Shown: one piece after another, positions 20,327-32,580 of the stretch | Numbering within the stretch: position 1 is the first letter of the stretch | How the letters are laid out: the number at the start of each line of letters is the position of its first letter | Source of the DNA: Selaginella moellendorffii | Taxonomy: Eukaryota > Streptophyta > Lycopodiopsida > Selaginellales > Selaginellaceae | DNA length: 64,000 nt | Direction of reading: 5' to 3' | Assembly: GCF_000143415.4 (NCBI RefSeq) | Contig: NW_003314298.1 | Location: forward strand, 1,311,025-1,375,024 | Notes under the pieces: model-generated | Told to the model about the DNA's origin: nothing | Databases searched by the model: none | The model's input: the letters and a program-made list of their open reading frames with translations, nothing else | Translations under genes and position numbers: made by a program

Positions 20327-21453
20327 TGTAGCACATGTGGTTTTGACCCTTTATCCTATGGTGATTTACCATAAGATAACACTACGAAGCGGAACCTAAA
20401 CCCTCCATGTGCCACATGTCATATGCCACATGTTCATAAGACATTGGTGTGGAACCCGAGTTTCAAGGCCTTGGGTCACTAAATGAAGGAACGGTGCCAA
20501 ACTCCCAAGCATGGAGCCAAGGAGCAGTGGCACTGGGGCACGGAATGACTTCTAAGCATATAGCCCAAGGAGTGAAGGGACAAGAGCACGGAGCAACTTG
20601 GAATAGTCCCAAAGCATCCAACATCCCAATGCCAGGACCAACATACAAAATGGAGCCAAATAGAGTCTAATGCTATTTCAGTATACTAGTGGCCTAACGC
20701 GAGGATATGGGTACTCCACCAGCTAGCATGGTGTAGAGCTTGGACTTAGACCCAAGCTGGACGCAAAACAAGGACAGACACACAAGCAGGAGCTAGATTA
20801 TGCCTCAGGTTGATCAGCTATGCCTGACCTACCCACTATCCCTACTATACATTTGGAACCCCCTATATCCCCCCCTTTGAGGAACACACACTTTGGGCTT
20901 TCACCCCAAGCCTCCCTTAGTATCAGGAGTTAGTCTTTGGGATAAGCTCGAACTTACTAAATATAGAATGTCCCTAGATTGCGAATTTGAACACGAGACG
21001 AACACCATTGTGTTCAGGACAATTTCTACATTTCATAGATGTGCCAAATGAGCAAATCTAGACACTTTCTATAAATAGTATTTAGGACCGAAATGAGACT
21101 AACATAAAGGGTATGATAATGAGGATGTTTGGCAAACACGGTAAGCTATCATGTAGCAGTATTGAAGGACTAGTCTCAATATGCAAGGTTCTTGTCACTA
21201 GCAAGTGCAAGACAAAACGAGATGGGAACTCCTTACCGGGCTAAGTATGCTTAGATAATAACACGTAGGAATTCTGTCCTTATACTCGTCTGGTCTAAAT
21301 ACACTCAAAATGCCCAGTTAACTCCACTAGCACAAGAGGGATTGATAAAGGATCCAGCAATACCAACCTCTTGCCGTCATGGCAGTAAGGAAAAAGTGTC
21401 TGTAAGGACTAGCCGACAGCTAACTTTCGATACCTGAAATCACATTCGCGACA
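20327..21453 (-). mobile_element. LTR-X, complete 1.13-kb copy (minus orientation)
   Basis: On the minus strand it starts TGTCGCGAATGTGATTTC (21,453) and ends CATGTGCTACA (20,327). Beyond 21,453 the minus strand shows a purine tract (CCCTAGGGGGGGAGTGTG) directly before the LTR start, as expected for a 3' LTR. It is the only copy in the window without a nested insertion, so it gives the empty site for the hAT element at 35,917. Confidence 0.8.
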
Positions 21454-23500
21454 CACACTCCCCCCCTAGGGAAGATCGATGTCCTCGTCAATATATACTC
21501 GAGTCTAGACCACTACCAAGGAAACAACTCCAGAAAAAGTTCATGATGATCACACTATGTAAGAAATGCACCAACTTAAATGAGTTAGGAGGCAACCTCT
21601 TTGTCTAACGCAGATGCGCTACCAACTCATACACCTTCCAGCCGTCGCCAACAAGGAAATGACCAACGAAGTTAGCCACCCTTGCTGCTCTGGGAGTCAC
21701 CCAGCTTACAAAAGTGTGATACGCCCCTTAGGGACATAGAGAGAGAAGCTAGAGGCCCTAACCCTCATGAGCAAAGAAACCAAACCCGTCGGTAAGGTTT
21801 AGATAGACTACTATAAATAGGTAGTTAGAGTTGTTTACACGGTCATGCCCTTTTAACAGAATAAGGAACATCGACAAAGAAGCAAGTTTTGTGACCAATC
21901 GATAGTAGCTACCCTATGACTAAAGATTTCACCATACACATGAAGTGCTAAAGTCAGGCTGCTTATACTGGCCCAAACTCAAAGATCAATAGATGGACAA
22001 TATCAAAGTCATAGACAATGATATCTTAGAGACTTAATTATCAATGATTAAATCTTATATTAGAACACAAAAGTATTCCAAGTAAATTATCATCCGATAA
22101 CCAGAATTAGAATATAGGAACCATCAAGATCACTATAGTTGGAAAACATAGAATTCACCATCTAACAAAATTCAATAGCCAATGTATCATTAAGAACACT
22201 CAATGATAAAACTTAACTACCAAAGATGGCAGACAGTATGCCAAACAACTTACTAAAGATAACTCAAAGAACACAAAGTATCATTGATTGGCAAACAAAA
22301 TGCTCGCGAATGTATCACCTGAAGGAAATAACATCCTAATCTATCAGAACTAACTCGAGCAACAATCAACAAAACAGAATAAATGTGGTAAGACCAACAA
22401 ACACTTAGTCATGCCAACCATTCTAGTAGCCAATTTGAATAGATCCTGGTCAATAATACGAAAGAACCCAAATTTCTTTAGCAAGTGTCAGCAACATCCT
22501 ACTAATATCTCAAACCCAAGAGACTAATCCAAAACAAACCACAAAGAACATGTCGTATTGCAAAAAGCTATAAGCCATCAAAGAGAACAATTAACCATCA
22601 TGAAAGATCATTAATCATCCTATCAAAAAGAGATATGTAGAATCATTGTCTAAGAAGGAATCCACCATCCCAAAGAATAACAAATCATTCTAAATCAACA
22701 ATAATCAAGCAAAACTTTTGACAAGGATAATCAATTATCCTAGATGATAGTCAATCATCACCAATGATTGCTAAATGCAAGTATTAACTTCAACATGGAA
22801 GCTCATGAGCCAAAATGCCTTCCCCAATAACTTCTAACGAATGAAACAATGAGCGCAAAACTCAAGGAACCAAAAGCTCGAAGAAGCCTATAGCTAAGTC
22901 TTGCTTAACAATGATCACAAGTCTTGCACGAACTAACTTCAATGCTAAAGAAGAAATCATGGTATAACTCACAACATCTTATTCAACATATCCATAAGCT
23001 AAACTTCATAATGCGAAAGCTAATGAAGAGCATGTTTGCATCAATCCAAAAGCTAAACATAACGAAGTTATGCTCAACAAGTGATCACTAAACGATCCTT
23101 CATGAATCCATCTATAGCAAGACGTAACTCACTTCATCACAAGCACAAAAAGAACTATCAATGATTGATATATCCCAAACTTGCCACTTAGTTCGTTTGA
23201 ACATCAACATAGTTGCTAACTAGCAATGCACGAAATGCCAATAGCACAAAGCTATAGCCAAATCATCAACACTATCTTCATCGAGACTAATGAAACTCAA
23301 TATCAATCTTATAGAAAGACAGGAATTTGCAATAGATGGCAATGTAGAAATAGGGAAATCAAAAAAAGTATATGTGCTCAAATCTTGGAAAATAGGGGAT
23401 TTTTTATCTTAAAATACTTTGGCCACCATGATATAAGCAAAAGATTTACACTACTCAACCTCCTCAACAACATTTGAGACAGGAAAATCAATAATAATGT
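21454..23500 (-). mobile_element. non-coding internal region of LTR-X element (minus)
   Basis: Runs from the purine tract outward, and the first about 190 bp recur at 38,903-39,070. From about 21,960 to 23,300 the DNA is rich in ATGATCA/TGATCATC-like words and has no lasting open frame. No polymerase domain is seen, so it may be a large non-autonomous derivative. Confidence 0.45.
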
Positions 23501-24530
23501 TTATACTCTCAAGAGAATACATAAATTCTTCAATAGCAATGGTAAAACAAAGGCTTTCAATAACACTAACAAGTGGGGACACAATCTGAAATTTTAGCTA
23601 AAGTGACTCAACCCTTGGAATATAGGAATACTCAACACTAGAATTGATCAAAGACTTTACCAATGAAACAAAAGTAAGATTCTCAACTTCATACACATAC
23701 TCAACATTTAAATTAGTATGAGAAGGATATATAATACTCGATTCAAACTGGATTAAGAATGAGAATCATAAGAGTCACAAATGATCAACATGCCAAGAGA
23801 AAAAGAAAAACACTACAAATGAGGAAAAAACACTAAAAGTATGAAAAGGTAACTTAGGCCAAAAAATAAGGAAAGGTTGGGAAAGAGCATAAGGTAAAGA
23901 AAGAGGATCAAATGGCAAATTAAAGGATTGACACCTACCCTATAAAATCTCCAACTTATCTCCATAGTTATCTCTATAATAATTAAATTCCTCATCACAA
24001 TTTAGAATCCATTCGAGCTCATAAACATTATCTTCCCATAAATTCAATTCTCAAACATTCTTCAAGAACCTAACTATATCATCCATAGCTCACCAATTAA
24101 TGTCATGACCACGCTCCATATTAACAGGAGATGGTAGAACACCAAGATTAAAACAAGCTGTGTAATTACATCCCATGGAACTTGGAGACACCAACACACC
24201 AAGAATGGTTGCAACACTAATATGATCATACCCCACAACACCAAAAGCTCAATTAAATGGAGTAATATTAGTAGCATTAAGTGACATACTCCTTAATCAA
24301 TGATAATACAGCATAGTAGAAAAAGAAAATGCAATAAAGATAAAAAGAAAGAGTACATTTAAGCACAGTGATAGTTAGAATTCTATATCTTGTAAAAAGA
24401 TAATATAAATCTAAATCTAAAAAAGAATGAAGAAATAAGAATAAAAAGCATAATCCCAAACACTAGAGTAAAACACTGCTAAAAAGCTTTGCCCTCTAGG
24501 GACAAATTGTAATGCCTTTCATCTCTACCA
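23500..24530 (-). mobile_element. decayed gypsy-type element 3' region (minus)
   Basis: About 24,300-24,520 is the reverse complement of the sequence at about 41,220-41,430, which follows integrase remnants in plus orientation there. Only short frames remain. Confidence 0.45.
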
Positions 24531-24996
24531 ATGTGAGTGTTTGGGATATAGGAATAGATATATTAATTGGGGTTTAGACCTTTGCTTATATACAAGAATG
24601 GAAGGACCAAATTTAGTTCCAAATGGATGGTTTATATGTTATAATAATGCTTAGCTTCATGGTATGTTGATTTACAAGAAACAACCTTCCACTTATGATA
24701 ATTAGGATTTTTGGATTGATGAAACTCTTCAAATTTTATCAAGCTCTATTCAAATATTATTAATTTTTGACACACACACTCTCTCTCTGATGGTAAAATT
24801 TATTTGATATCTGATTATAATATTCTAGAAGTGTTTAGTTATATACTTTCAATATAAATAGCATAAATTTCTAGCAAAAAATTACTGATTTTGTTTTAAA
24901 GTTATATTTAAATTGTAAATGGGAAAACTCTAAAGTTTTTGAAAAAATATATCAGAAATAATACCGTAAGTGTATTAATCTAAGATGGCTAAAATA
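24531..24996. other. AT-rich spacer, nothing recognised
   Basis: Contains a short CTCTCTCTCT run near 24,780. Possible 3' untranslated sequence of the lectin gene on the minus strand; no clear signal. Confidence 0.4.
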
Positions 24997-25818
24997 TTAA
25001 CATAAATACTTTTTTTGTAATATCCACCAAATAATGTTTGGATAATGTGCCAAGAAAATTACTATGCTACAATCATTTTTAATTGTTAAATATGAAGGAA
25101 TTATACAATTATGTTTATTTAAACAATATTTATTAGTTTCCCATAATACTCTTTTATTACTATACAAAACAAGGTTACCATCATTTTGAAGTTTTAATAC
25201 ACAAATATAATTATATTTTATAGGACTTTCTGTTTCCCATATTTTTTGATTTTGGAAGAAAAGGACAACTTGACAATTTGATGTAACCATTAAAATAACT
25301 TTTCCATTAGGAGAAATTAAATATTCATCTTGATAAAGTTTTTGTGGACTATGTAGTGTATGTTGCTTAAGAAAACATACCGAATTGAGAGTATAATTAT
25401 AAATTTTTTGTAAACTATTAGGAAATAACCATTCTTGAATTAAGTTATATTGTATAGAATATCCTCTATTTTCATTTTCATAGGATGCAGGACGATTAAT
25501 TTGTAATTCATTAATATTTTGATAGAAAATTCTTTGAAAACCAGATATTAAACTACTACCTCTAAAAGTTTCATCATTTGAACATTCATATATTACTTTG
25601 ATTCTGAAATCTATTATTCCTGCAGAAGTATTAATTAGCTCACCATCTGAAAATTCAGCAGAGTATTGATCTTCTTCATTTAATTTAGATATTAATTTTC
25701 TAAATATTGTAGCTATCTTAGCTATATCTTGAGGATTTAAAATTCCAATTCTTCCAAATTTTGGTTTAGCTATAACATATATTGGAAGACAACACAATAT
25801 AATATAAAGAGAATTCAT
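24997..25818 (-). CDS. secreted bulb-type (mannose-binding) lectin-domain protein, single exon
   Basis: 273 residues. Residues 1-17 form a hydrophobic signal peptide (MNSLYIILCCLPIYVIA). Residues 18-155 match nothing I recognise. Residues about 160-273 form a bulb-type lectin domain: the sugar-site consensus QxDxNxVxY is perfect at 211-219 (QNDGNLVLY), followed by VLWETN. The equivalent sites near 177-187 (SNCQVVLF) and 246-255 (IKNDCSIVIF) are degenerate, so one mannose site at most is expected. Cys residues are frequent, as in secreted proteins. Third codon positions are mostly A or T, unlike the GC-rich MCTP and desaturase exons. In DNA this AT-rich a 273-codon frame would not stay open by chance, so it was under selection recently. 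It stands alone in repeat DNA. A host gene and an acquired gene are both possible. Confidence 0.75.
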   Translation of the reverse strand: MNSLYIILCCLPIYVIAKPKFGRIGILNPQDIAKIATIFRKLISKLNEEDQYSAEFSDGELINTSAGIIDFRIKVIYECSNDETFRGSSLISGFQRIFYQNINELQINRPASYENENRGYSIQYNLIQEWLFPNSLQKIYNYTLNSVCFLKQHTLHSPQKLYQDEYLISPNGKVILMVTSNCQVVLFFQNQKIWETESPIKYNYICVLKLQNDGNLVLYSNKRVLWETNKYCLNKHNCIIPSYLTIKNDCSIVIFLAHYPNIIWWILQKKYLC

Positions 25819-26039
25819 TACTAGTTGTATTTCTAGATATAAATGAGGTTTTTAAAGTACCATAAATTTATATTTTATATATTTTAATTCAAATATTTAT
25901 TTCAAAAATTAAAATGACAAAGAACTTTTTATTATTCTACTTTTTTTTTTGAACTATTGAACTCATACTGATACACTGTAGTGTATACATATAATAAGAT
26001 TTAGATACATTATCATTGGGAATATTTATGAATAAATTA

Positions 26040-26220
26040 GGATAAAATAACTGTTAAGGAGTGGCCCCTTTTTAATTGGTTTAAAGGGAGAAAGATAAGT
26101 TTTATTACATGTATTATCAAAGTAAATGACATGGGTTCAATTCCTATTAATTGGTGGCTATTTAAAATATAGTATACTATAGTATGGAAATCTCTAAAGA
26201 TTATGGGATTAGATAAGGTG
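26040..26220 (+). mobile_element. TRIM fragment (LTR end plus primer-site region)
   Basis: CCCCTTTTTAATTGGTTTAAAGGG then GTATTATCAAAGTAAATGACATGGGTTCAATTCC matches, in reverse complement, the LTR and primer-site region of the TRIM at 39,889-40,558. The primer site itself is mutated. Confidence 0.55.
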
Positions 26221-26830
26221 ATCTTTGGGAATAAAAGGAATAAATAAGTATAAAATAGCCACTAAAGTAAGGGTATTTGAACCTTTATATCAAATTATAA
26301 AGAAAACATCACTTCTTGCCCAAGAAGTCACTCAAGCTAGGCAATTCTTTATAGGCAACCCTAATTATGGGTGGTATGGAAGAGTATTATTGCTGTTTGG
26401 CAAGCTCATAATTAATCTTACTATGGCACTTGAGCATGGGAGTTTAAAGTGCTACTATCTCTTTCTCCTCCTCTTCTTCTCCATCAGATCCAACAGTAAT
26501 AGTGGATCATATATTAGGTGATTGAGAGATCTAAAAGTGTGTGATGAGGAAAAAAAATTAGTAAGGGCATTCTTGAAACTTTGAAGAGAAACTTGGCAAG
26601 CTATAGAGTGCTTGGGACAAGTTGGATCAATGCAGCCTTGATCTAGAAATCTAATTTATGTTTGATGCTTAAAAGAAAAAATGGTGAAAGAATATAGAAA
26701 TAAACAAAGTGAAGAGAGAGAGAAGTTGTTGTGTGAATGACTTGAGATTGAGGGAGCTCAATGCCATTTTCAACACTAAAATTGTAAGTGTTGCCACTGT
26801 GATATTTCGTGATGATGGATTTGACCACTT

Positions 26831-27014
26831 TGTAAGCAACCAAAGAGAATGATTCAAGAGATGATCCGTTGGGGTTCAAATATAGAGGGAAAGGGCCTAT
26901 AAACAAAAGTGCACTCCCTTTTTTAATTGGTTAAGGGTCTTGGGATATTTGGGGTTAAACCTCCTTGGGTTTGAATGGGTGAGTTCTCGAGAAGTCCAAA
27001 CTCAGGAGATTACA
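26831..27014 (+). mobile_element. Cassandra-like solo LTR carrying 5S rRNA sequence (third, diverged)
   Basis: TGTAAGC...GATTACA, flanked by the perfect duplication CACTT (26,826-26,830 and 27,015-27,019). It keeps TTAAACCTCCTTGGGTTTGA and GAGAAGTCC but has lost part of the 5S promoter core (TAGTACTGGGCT is missing). It is the oldest of the three by sequence. Confidence 0.82.
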
Positions 27015-27439
27015 CACTTTTAGTGTGAAATTGCAAAGAAAAATGAGCTAGTTTGGGAAAAAGTGAGATGATATTGCCGTGTGTTTGTTGTGGGAGAGCT
27101 TGAGCTATTGCTTTTAGACATAGAGGTTCTTTAGAGTGTCAAGTCAATCTTTGATATCCAAAGCTTAAAGTTCCAATCACAAGCTTAAATTTGGTGTTCC
27201 TCATTGAGAAAAGCCACAGCATAGCAAAGTGGTATTTGTGTGTGGAATGCTATAGGAAGATGCTTATGCCATCATTGTGGGTGGTTGACCATAAGTTTGC
27301 TGAGAATTATGTGAATGATTCTGTTGCTAGATTTGGCCTAATTGTTACTAAAGGTATGGCAAATGTGGTGTAAAATTGCTCTAAAGGAAATTGCCACCTT
27401 AGTTCGAGACTAGTGTAGTTGGAACTCTAAATCTCCAAA

Positions 27440-27960
27440 TGATGAAGTCATAGATAAACTTGGATGCTTTAATTCAACTTGAAATATAATCTCCACCCAT
27501 TTGGTAAAATAATCAATTGTCACTAACAAGTAACAATGTCTATGTGAAGGAAGTGGTGAGATTGGGCTAATAAAATCTAAGACCTACATGAAGAAAGGTC
27601 TAGATGAGATGACAAATTGGAACATGAGCTTAGGTGTATTGTTGAATAAGTTGAGAGCTAGGATCCACCTTTACAACCACAACATCTCAAAACTAAAGAT
27701 TGTTCTCATGCCAAATCCTTGATGTAGTATTGTCTAAGTTGTCATGATATTGCTAAAGTGTCCTTCATAAGAATAGCAAGAGGAGGATATTTGGAACTTT
27801 ATATCTACTACACACTGCCACACTTTATCCATTAATAGAGAGTTTTGTCAATCAAGCAATAACCTTAAGCTTGATTGCCAATATGCATTGCTAGTCCAAT
27901 GAAAAATTGTCAAGAGCCTAGTCTCCAAGTACTTGGCAATATTTATGAGCTTGGTAAGAA
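27440..27960 (-). pseudogene. Ty3/gypsy integrase remnant
   Basis: Minus-strand reading in shifting frames gives a zinc-finger-like stretch (SYEGHFS, TILHQGF) near 27,760-27,700. The integrase core start follows: GLDFIGPISPLPSHRHCYLLV-like sequence and YFTKWVEIIS near 27,600-27,480. Several stops and frameshifts. The insertion of unit 2 at 28,002 lies just beyond it. Confidence 0.6.
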
Positions 27961-28991
27961 CTAGATGAGTGACTATGGAACTCATAACCAAAGCCTGGAT
28001 TTCATACCACATAGTACCTCTATATCATTCCACTCACAAAACTTTTTCATCCCTCTTATTTTTCAAAATTGCTATTGTTTCTTGTCATACCCACTACAAA
28101 CTCAATATAAGTTGTACTTTGAAATATTGCTCATGGCTTAGATTCTTAGTCTTGATCAGGAAATATAGAAAAAATAAAACTTTTATTCTCTATACAAGGA
28201 ATTATAAGAAAAACCAGTTGATATGGATTGCATTATAAGTGATTTCCATGTATAATAATTCTATACATGTATAAAATGTCAAATTAGTATCTTATATTTA
28301 ATAAACCTTATCTGGAGGGGCTAATGTTTTAAAGATAGCTTTTCTATCTATTGTGATAATATGCCGAAAAAAGAAAATTCTACTTCACTTTATTTTTGTT
28401 TTAAAATGAAAACTAGAATTGAGAAAATGAGCCAATATTAAAATAAAATTAAGTCCACATGAAATTTATGCTTTATTTATTTTAAATTAGAAAAATAGCT
28501 AAATAACACTTGTTTAAAGAAGTTTTTTTCAGTGTTGAAATTAAAGTGACCTCGAGCTAGCTTCATAAAGATGATTTAGGTCTAGTCATAAATAATTGAT
28601 TGACATTTATTTGTCTTAGCCACTTTTACCAAGAATTCAAAGAACTCTTTGCTGATTTATATGATTATTAATAAAATGTTACTGGCAGATAATCATGTAG
28701 TTAAAGTCAAATAATTTATCAAAATAATGGCTCATATAATTTTGTAACTATTTAAACATAAAAATCTCATAAATTAAGAGTCATTGCATATAATAGCCCT
28801 TCAAATTATATTAAATTTAGATCATCTAAATTGTAACACAAAACCACTTAAAATAGTATACACAAAAATATATCATTAAAAAATCATTAAAAAGTATATC
28901 TCTAATTATGCGAGCACAAATTATTCTCGTTTTTAACTGCTGTCTAGGTATATTCTAATCCGGCCGAATGAAATATTCGCAGTCCGTGGAG

Positions 28992-28999
28992 TATATAAA
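28992..28999 (+). promoter_or_regulatory. TATA box of unit 2
   Basis: TATATAAATGCAAGACC context conserved with the other units; ATG of the 5' exon at 29,118. Confidence 0.55.
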
Positions 29000-29910
29000 T
29001 GCAAGACCTGCGGCGTTAGGGCTTTTCTTTGGGGGCCTCTGGCGGTTGAGCTCGGGAGGATTGCTTGCCTGTGTGCCCGCTTCTTCCTTCTAACGATTTC
29101 TCTCGCTTGTGGCGTAGATGGAGCTGGATCTGGATGGCGCCCATGGTGAGTGATCGCATCTCTCCTTTGCTTGCTTGATTGTTTTGCTGTGGAGCTTGGT
29201 TTTTCTTGCTTGGGTGCTTTCTTTCTCCTCTTTGCCGCAAGAAGGCGAAGAGCTCGACTAGATTTCCCACGCCTCCAGCAGCCCACCGGACAAAGTCCGG
29301 CCCGACCTGGGGACATCCTGGCTCGGGCGTTTTCCTTTGGAGGCGGCGCCTCCAAATGGGACTCGTGGGTAATTTGCAAGAGGGGGCTGCCGCGCTGGTG
29401 GAGGTACTCGGCGAGCGCCTCGACCAGGCTACCGTGGCGGCCTCCACAAATTCCTTAAATCTAAAGAAGCATGCTCTTTTGTTGTTCTTACAAGGTCTCT
29501 CTTCTCCAAGTCCAAGAAAACGGATCTCTACTCCACGATGAAGTGCTGGGGATTCAAGCCAAATGCCTTGAAGGCTTGTGCCGCTCTGGCAGCTCTCTCT
29601 CGAGGATGGATTGCTTGGATCGGGCCAACGGCGGTGTATTGGACCAAACCTCTTCGTCTCGTAGAAATGTCCCAAGTGTGAGAACTCCGAGGTTGTGTTT
29701 GATACTGGTCCATAGTGACGTGGAATTCTTTGATAGCGGTGATGGGGAGCGGCTCTCGAGGCTTTGTGAGAACTTTCACCGCCGCTTGCACGCACCGGTG
29801 ATTTGAGAAGATGAAACTGAAATCGAGGGGGTCTCAGCATGAAAACTTAATAATTTATTAAATAATTAGGTTTAATAATACTAATTGAAAACCTCGTATA
29901 TTAAAGAATA

Positions 29911-30987
29911 ATGTTTTTCTCAAACCCTAGCTATGCGCTGGTGCTGGATCTAGACGACACGCTGGAATGCAGAAAGAACTCAACTATGCCTAGTAGCGTT
30001 CCTCAGCAAGATGGCGCAGGTATACAAGCTCATAATCTTCAGTGTGTCAGACTCGTAGGACTGTCTCCCGGAGCTATCCTCGGAGAGCTTCTACGATGAG
30101 GTCCGTGAGCTGAGGGAGCGAGCCGAGAGCTTGCCCAACGACTACTTCTTCTGCCTCGTCGGGAACATGATCACCGAGGAAGCGCTGCCAACTTACTGGA
30201 CGATGCTCAACACTCTCGATGGCACCCGCGACGAGATCAGTGCGAGCCCAAGTCCATGGGCACTGTAGTGGCGTGCCTGGACTGCCGAGGAGAATTGCCA
30301 TGGTGATTTTCTCAACAAGTATCTCTACCTCACTGGACGAGTCGACTTGAAGCAAATCGAGAAGACGATCCAGTACTTATCGGTCCTGGAATGGTAAAGA
30401 GCCAGAGTTTCTTCTTTCTCGGGAACTCAAAAGTTCGGTTTCCATCCTTGCAGGATCCCCAGACCGAGAACAATCCATATCTCGGGTTCATCTACACCTT
30501 CTTCCAGGAGCGAGCCACCGCCATCTCTCACGGCAACACTGCTCGCCACACGACTGTTTGCGGCCTCATCGCATTCGATGAGAAGCGGCATGAGAATGCT
30601 TACACCAGGATCATGGAGAAGCTGTTTGAGATCGATTCGGAGGGCGCAATGCTGGGGCTGGAGGACATGATGAGGAAGAAGATCTCCATGCCGGCTCATC
30701 TCGTGTACGACGGCCAGGACAAGAACCTGTTTGAGCATTTCTCTTTGGTGGCACAGAGGATGGGGGTATACATTGCCAAGGATTACGCAGGAATTCTGGA
30801 GCACTTGGTCAAGAGATGGAACATCGAGTCCATCACTGGATTGTCTGCTCGCGCGCAAAAGGCCCAGAATTTCGTGTGTGGTCTCCCTCAGATCTTGAGA
30901 CTGGAGGAGCGAGCGCAGAGCAGGGTGAAGAAGGGCCCCAACACTGGAACGTTTAGCTGGATTTTCAATAGGGAAGTCGTTCTCTAG
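29911..30987 (+). pseudogene. phosphatase-desaturase fusion pseudogene, unit 2
   Basis: The frame begins MFFSNPSYALVLDLDDTLEC, an FCP1/NIF start with an intact motif I (DLDDT). After about 45 codons it jumps, at about 30,059, into desaturase exon 2 ([12 protein letters not shown] is the out-of-frame reading of [12 protein letters not shown]). Desaturase exon 2 has a stop in the segment SPWAL-stop-WRAW (near 30,267) and EENRHG changed to EENCHG. Exon 3 (about 30,453-30,987) is open to the normal end [11 protein letters not shown] and keeps DEKRHE, but lacks about ten codons after NTARH. The deletion that made the fusion removed most of the phosphatase and the transit peptide. Units 4 and 6 carry the same fusion. 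Confidence 0.82.
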
Positions 30988-31165
30988 GCGTAAAAGGTAA
31001 AAGGTGTACATTACGAGTTGCTTTGTTTTATTTTGTTTAGACACCAAACAGTCCAACTAAAATAAAAGAGTTTATAAGAAACATGTGCATTGTTTTATAC
31101 ATTTTCTTCTTTTGATTGTTTAGGAATTAACTAGTGGATGAATATGGTTTATTATTCAGCGGTGT

Positions 31166-31265
31166 GAGGTCTAGTTATGCCATAAACTAATATTGGGATT
31201 TTGATATCTAATCAAATTGGTGAGTATCAAAATCCTAATATTAGTATATGGCATAACTAGACCTC
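31166..31265. repeat. 100-bp near-perfect hairpin (unit 2 tail)
   Basis: Arms of 41 nt (31,166-31,206 and 31,225-31,265) match at 39 of 41 positions, beginning GAGGTCTAGTTATGCCATA, with an 18-nt loop. Unit 6 has the same at 56,179-56,278; units 1 and 5 hold only the right arm. Confidence 0.85.
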
Positions 31266-32137
31266 AAGTAATGACCACTTGCTCCTGTATATAAATTACA
31301 ATTTTTGTATTAACATTTCTGTATTCCAAATTTGTATTTCATGCACTCACCACAGTTAATATTCATTTAAATGTAATCAAATTGGCGAGTATCACAATCC
31401 CAATATTAGTATATGGCATAACTAGACCTCAAGTGATGACCACTTGCTCCTATATATAAATTAAGACTTTTGGATTAACATTTCTGTATTCCAATTTTGT
31501 ATTTCATGCACTCACCACAGTTAATATTCATTTAAAGTTTCTGAATAAAATACATTCTAACTTATTCTACCATCTAATGGTTTGTGATATTTATATAATT
31601 TATAAAATTTGTGAGTAAGCTAGTCACTTTTCTTATTATGATTTCTCCAGCATTAGTCTTTCAGAATAGTGGAGGGGTGATGTCCTAATGTAATCTCTTG
31701 TACTGATATCATTTTTTATATGAACAAAGTGAGAAATAATCTATAATTGATAGGAAAGAAGAGGTTAAGCAAATAGAAGAATACCAGAGATAAATGAGTT
31801 AAGTATACCTTGAAACTCTTTTACTTATTATTGAGATTCAATAGCAACATTTGGTGGTAACACCATCACTTAGCCAAGTCAATCATCAAGGAAAGACATT
31901 AATAAGTGTGATGAGTGTGTTGAAAATTATGTCTTTTATTGAAACTTTTATTAAGCCTAAAAGAACTAACACCTTCTTTACAAATGTTCTTCATTGAGTT
32001 GGAAATGAAAATGTTAATTCCCTTTAGTTTAATAAGAGTTCTTAGTCAATGAAGCCTTTAGTTCAATAAGGGTTATTATGGATGCTTTACAAGACAAAAT
32101 GCATATTTATGAATACTTAATACTTGTGTTATTGTAG

Positions 32138-32580
32138 TGCACCTTATTTCTCTTTATCCCTCAAGGTTCCAAGAATTCACGGTGACAATACTGAATCAAT
32201 CAATCCATTTCCGCATTGAATTTACCAATCCTTCTATTGTGTAGATTAGCTATTCTTGTCTAGGAGGCTCAAGACAAACGATGTATGTATGGATGCCTAA
32301 TACATACGATTTCAAATTTTAGAGGTAGTAATATACCTTGCTCAAGGGTATATTATATTTTAAGTAGCCATTAATCAATAGGAATTGAACCTGTGCCATT
32401 TTCTCTGATACCACATGTAGTGCATCTTATCTCTCTCCTCTTAAGCCAATTAGAAAAATGGCAATTGCTTAATGAGAGAGTCTTTAGTAACTATTTTATC
32501 CCCATTTATTCCCCAAGGTTGTAAGGATCCATGGTGATAATATATTCAAATTTCATCCCATGATCACATGTGCTATAGTC
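32138..32580 (-). mobile_element. TRIM retrotransposon, partly deleted (unit 2 tail)
   Basis: Two LTR pieces (about 32,142-32,215 and 32,423-32,575) flank an internal stretch with the primer-site complement CTCTGATACCA near 32,400-32,413. Same family as 39,889-40,558. The sister copy lies at 57,150-57,595. Confidence 0.65.

Noticed and set aside
21595-21645. tRNA-like stretch on the minus strand (GAGTTGGTAGCGCATC)
   Set aside because: It resembles a D-arm, but no acceptor stem or TTC arm follows, and the same words occur inside the retroelement at 39,020-39,070.
29600-29650. Sac-phosphatase-like motif (MDCLDRANG) in the 5' stretch of units
   Set aside because: The surrounding residues do not match the family and the frame is not constrained across units; chance similarity.
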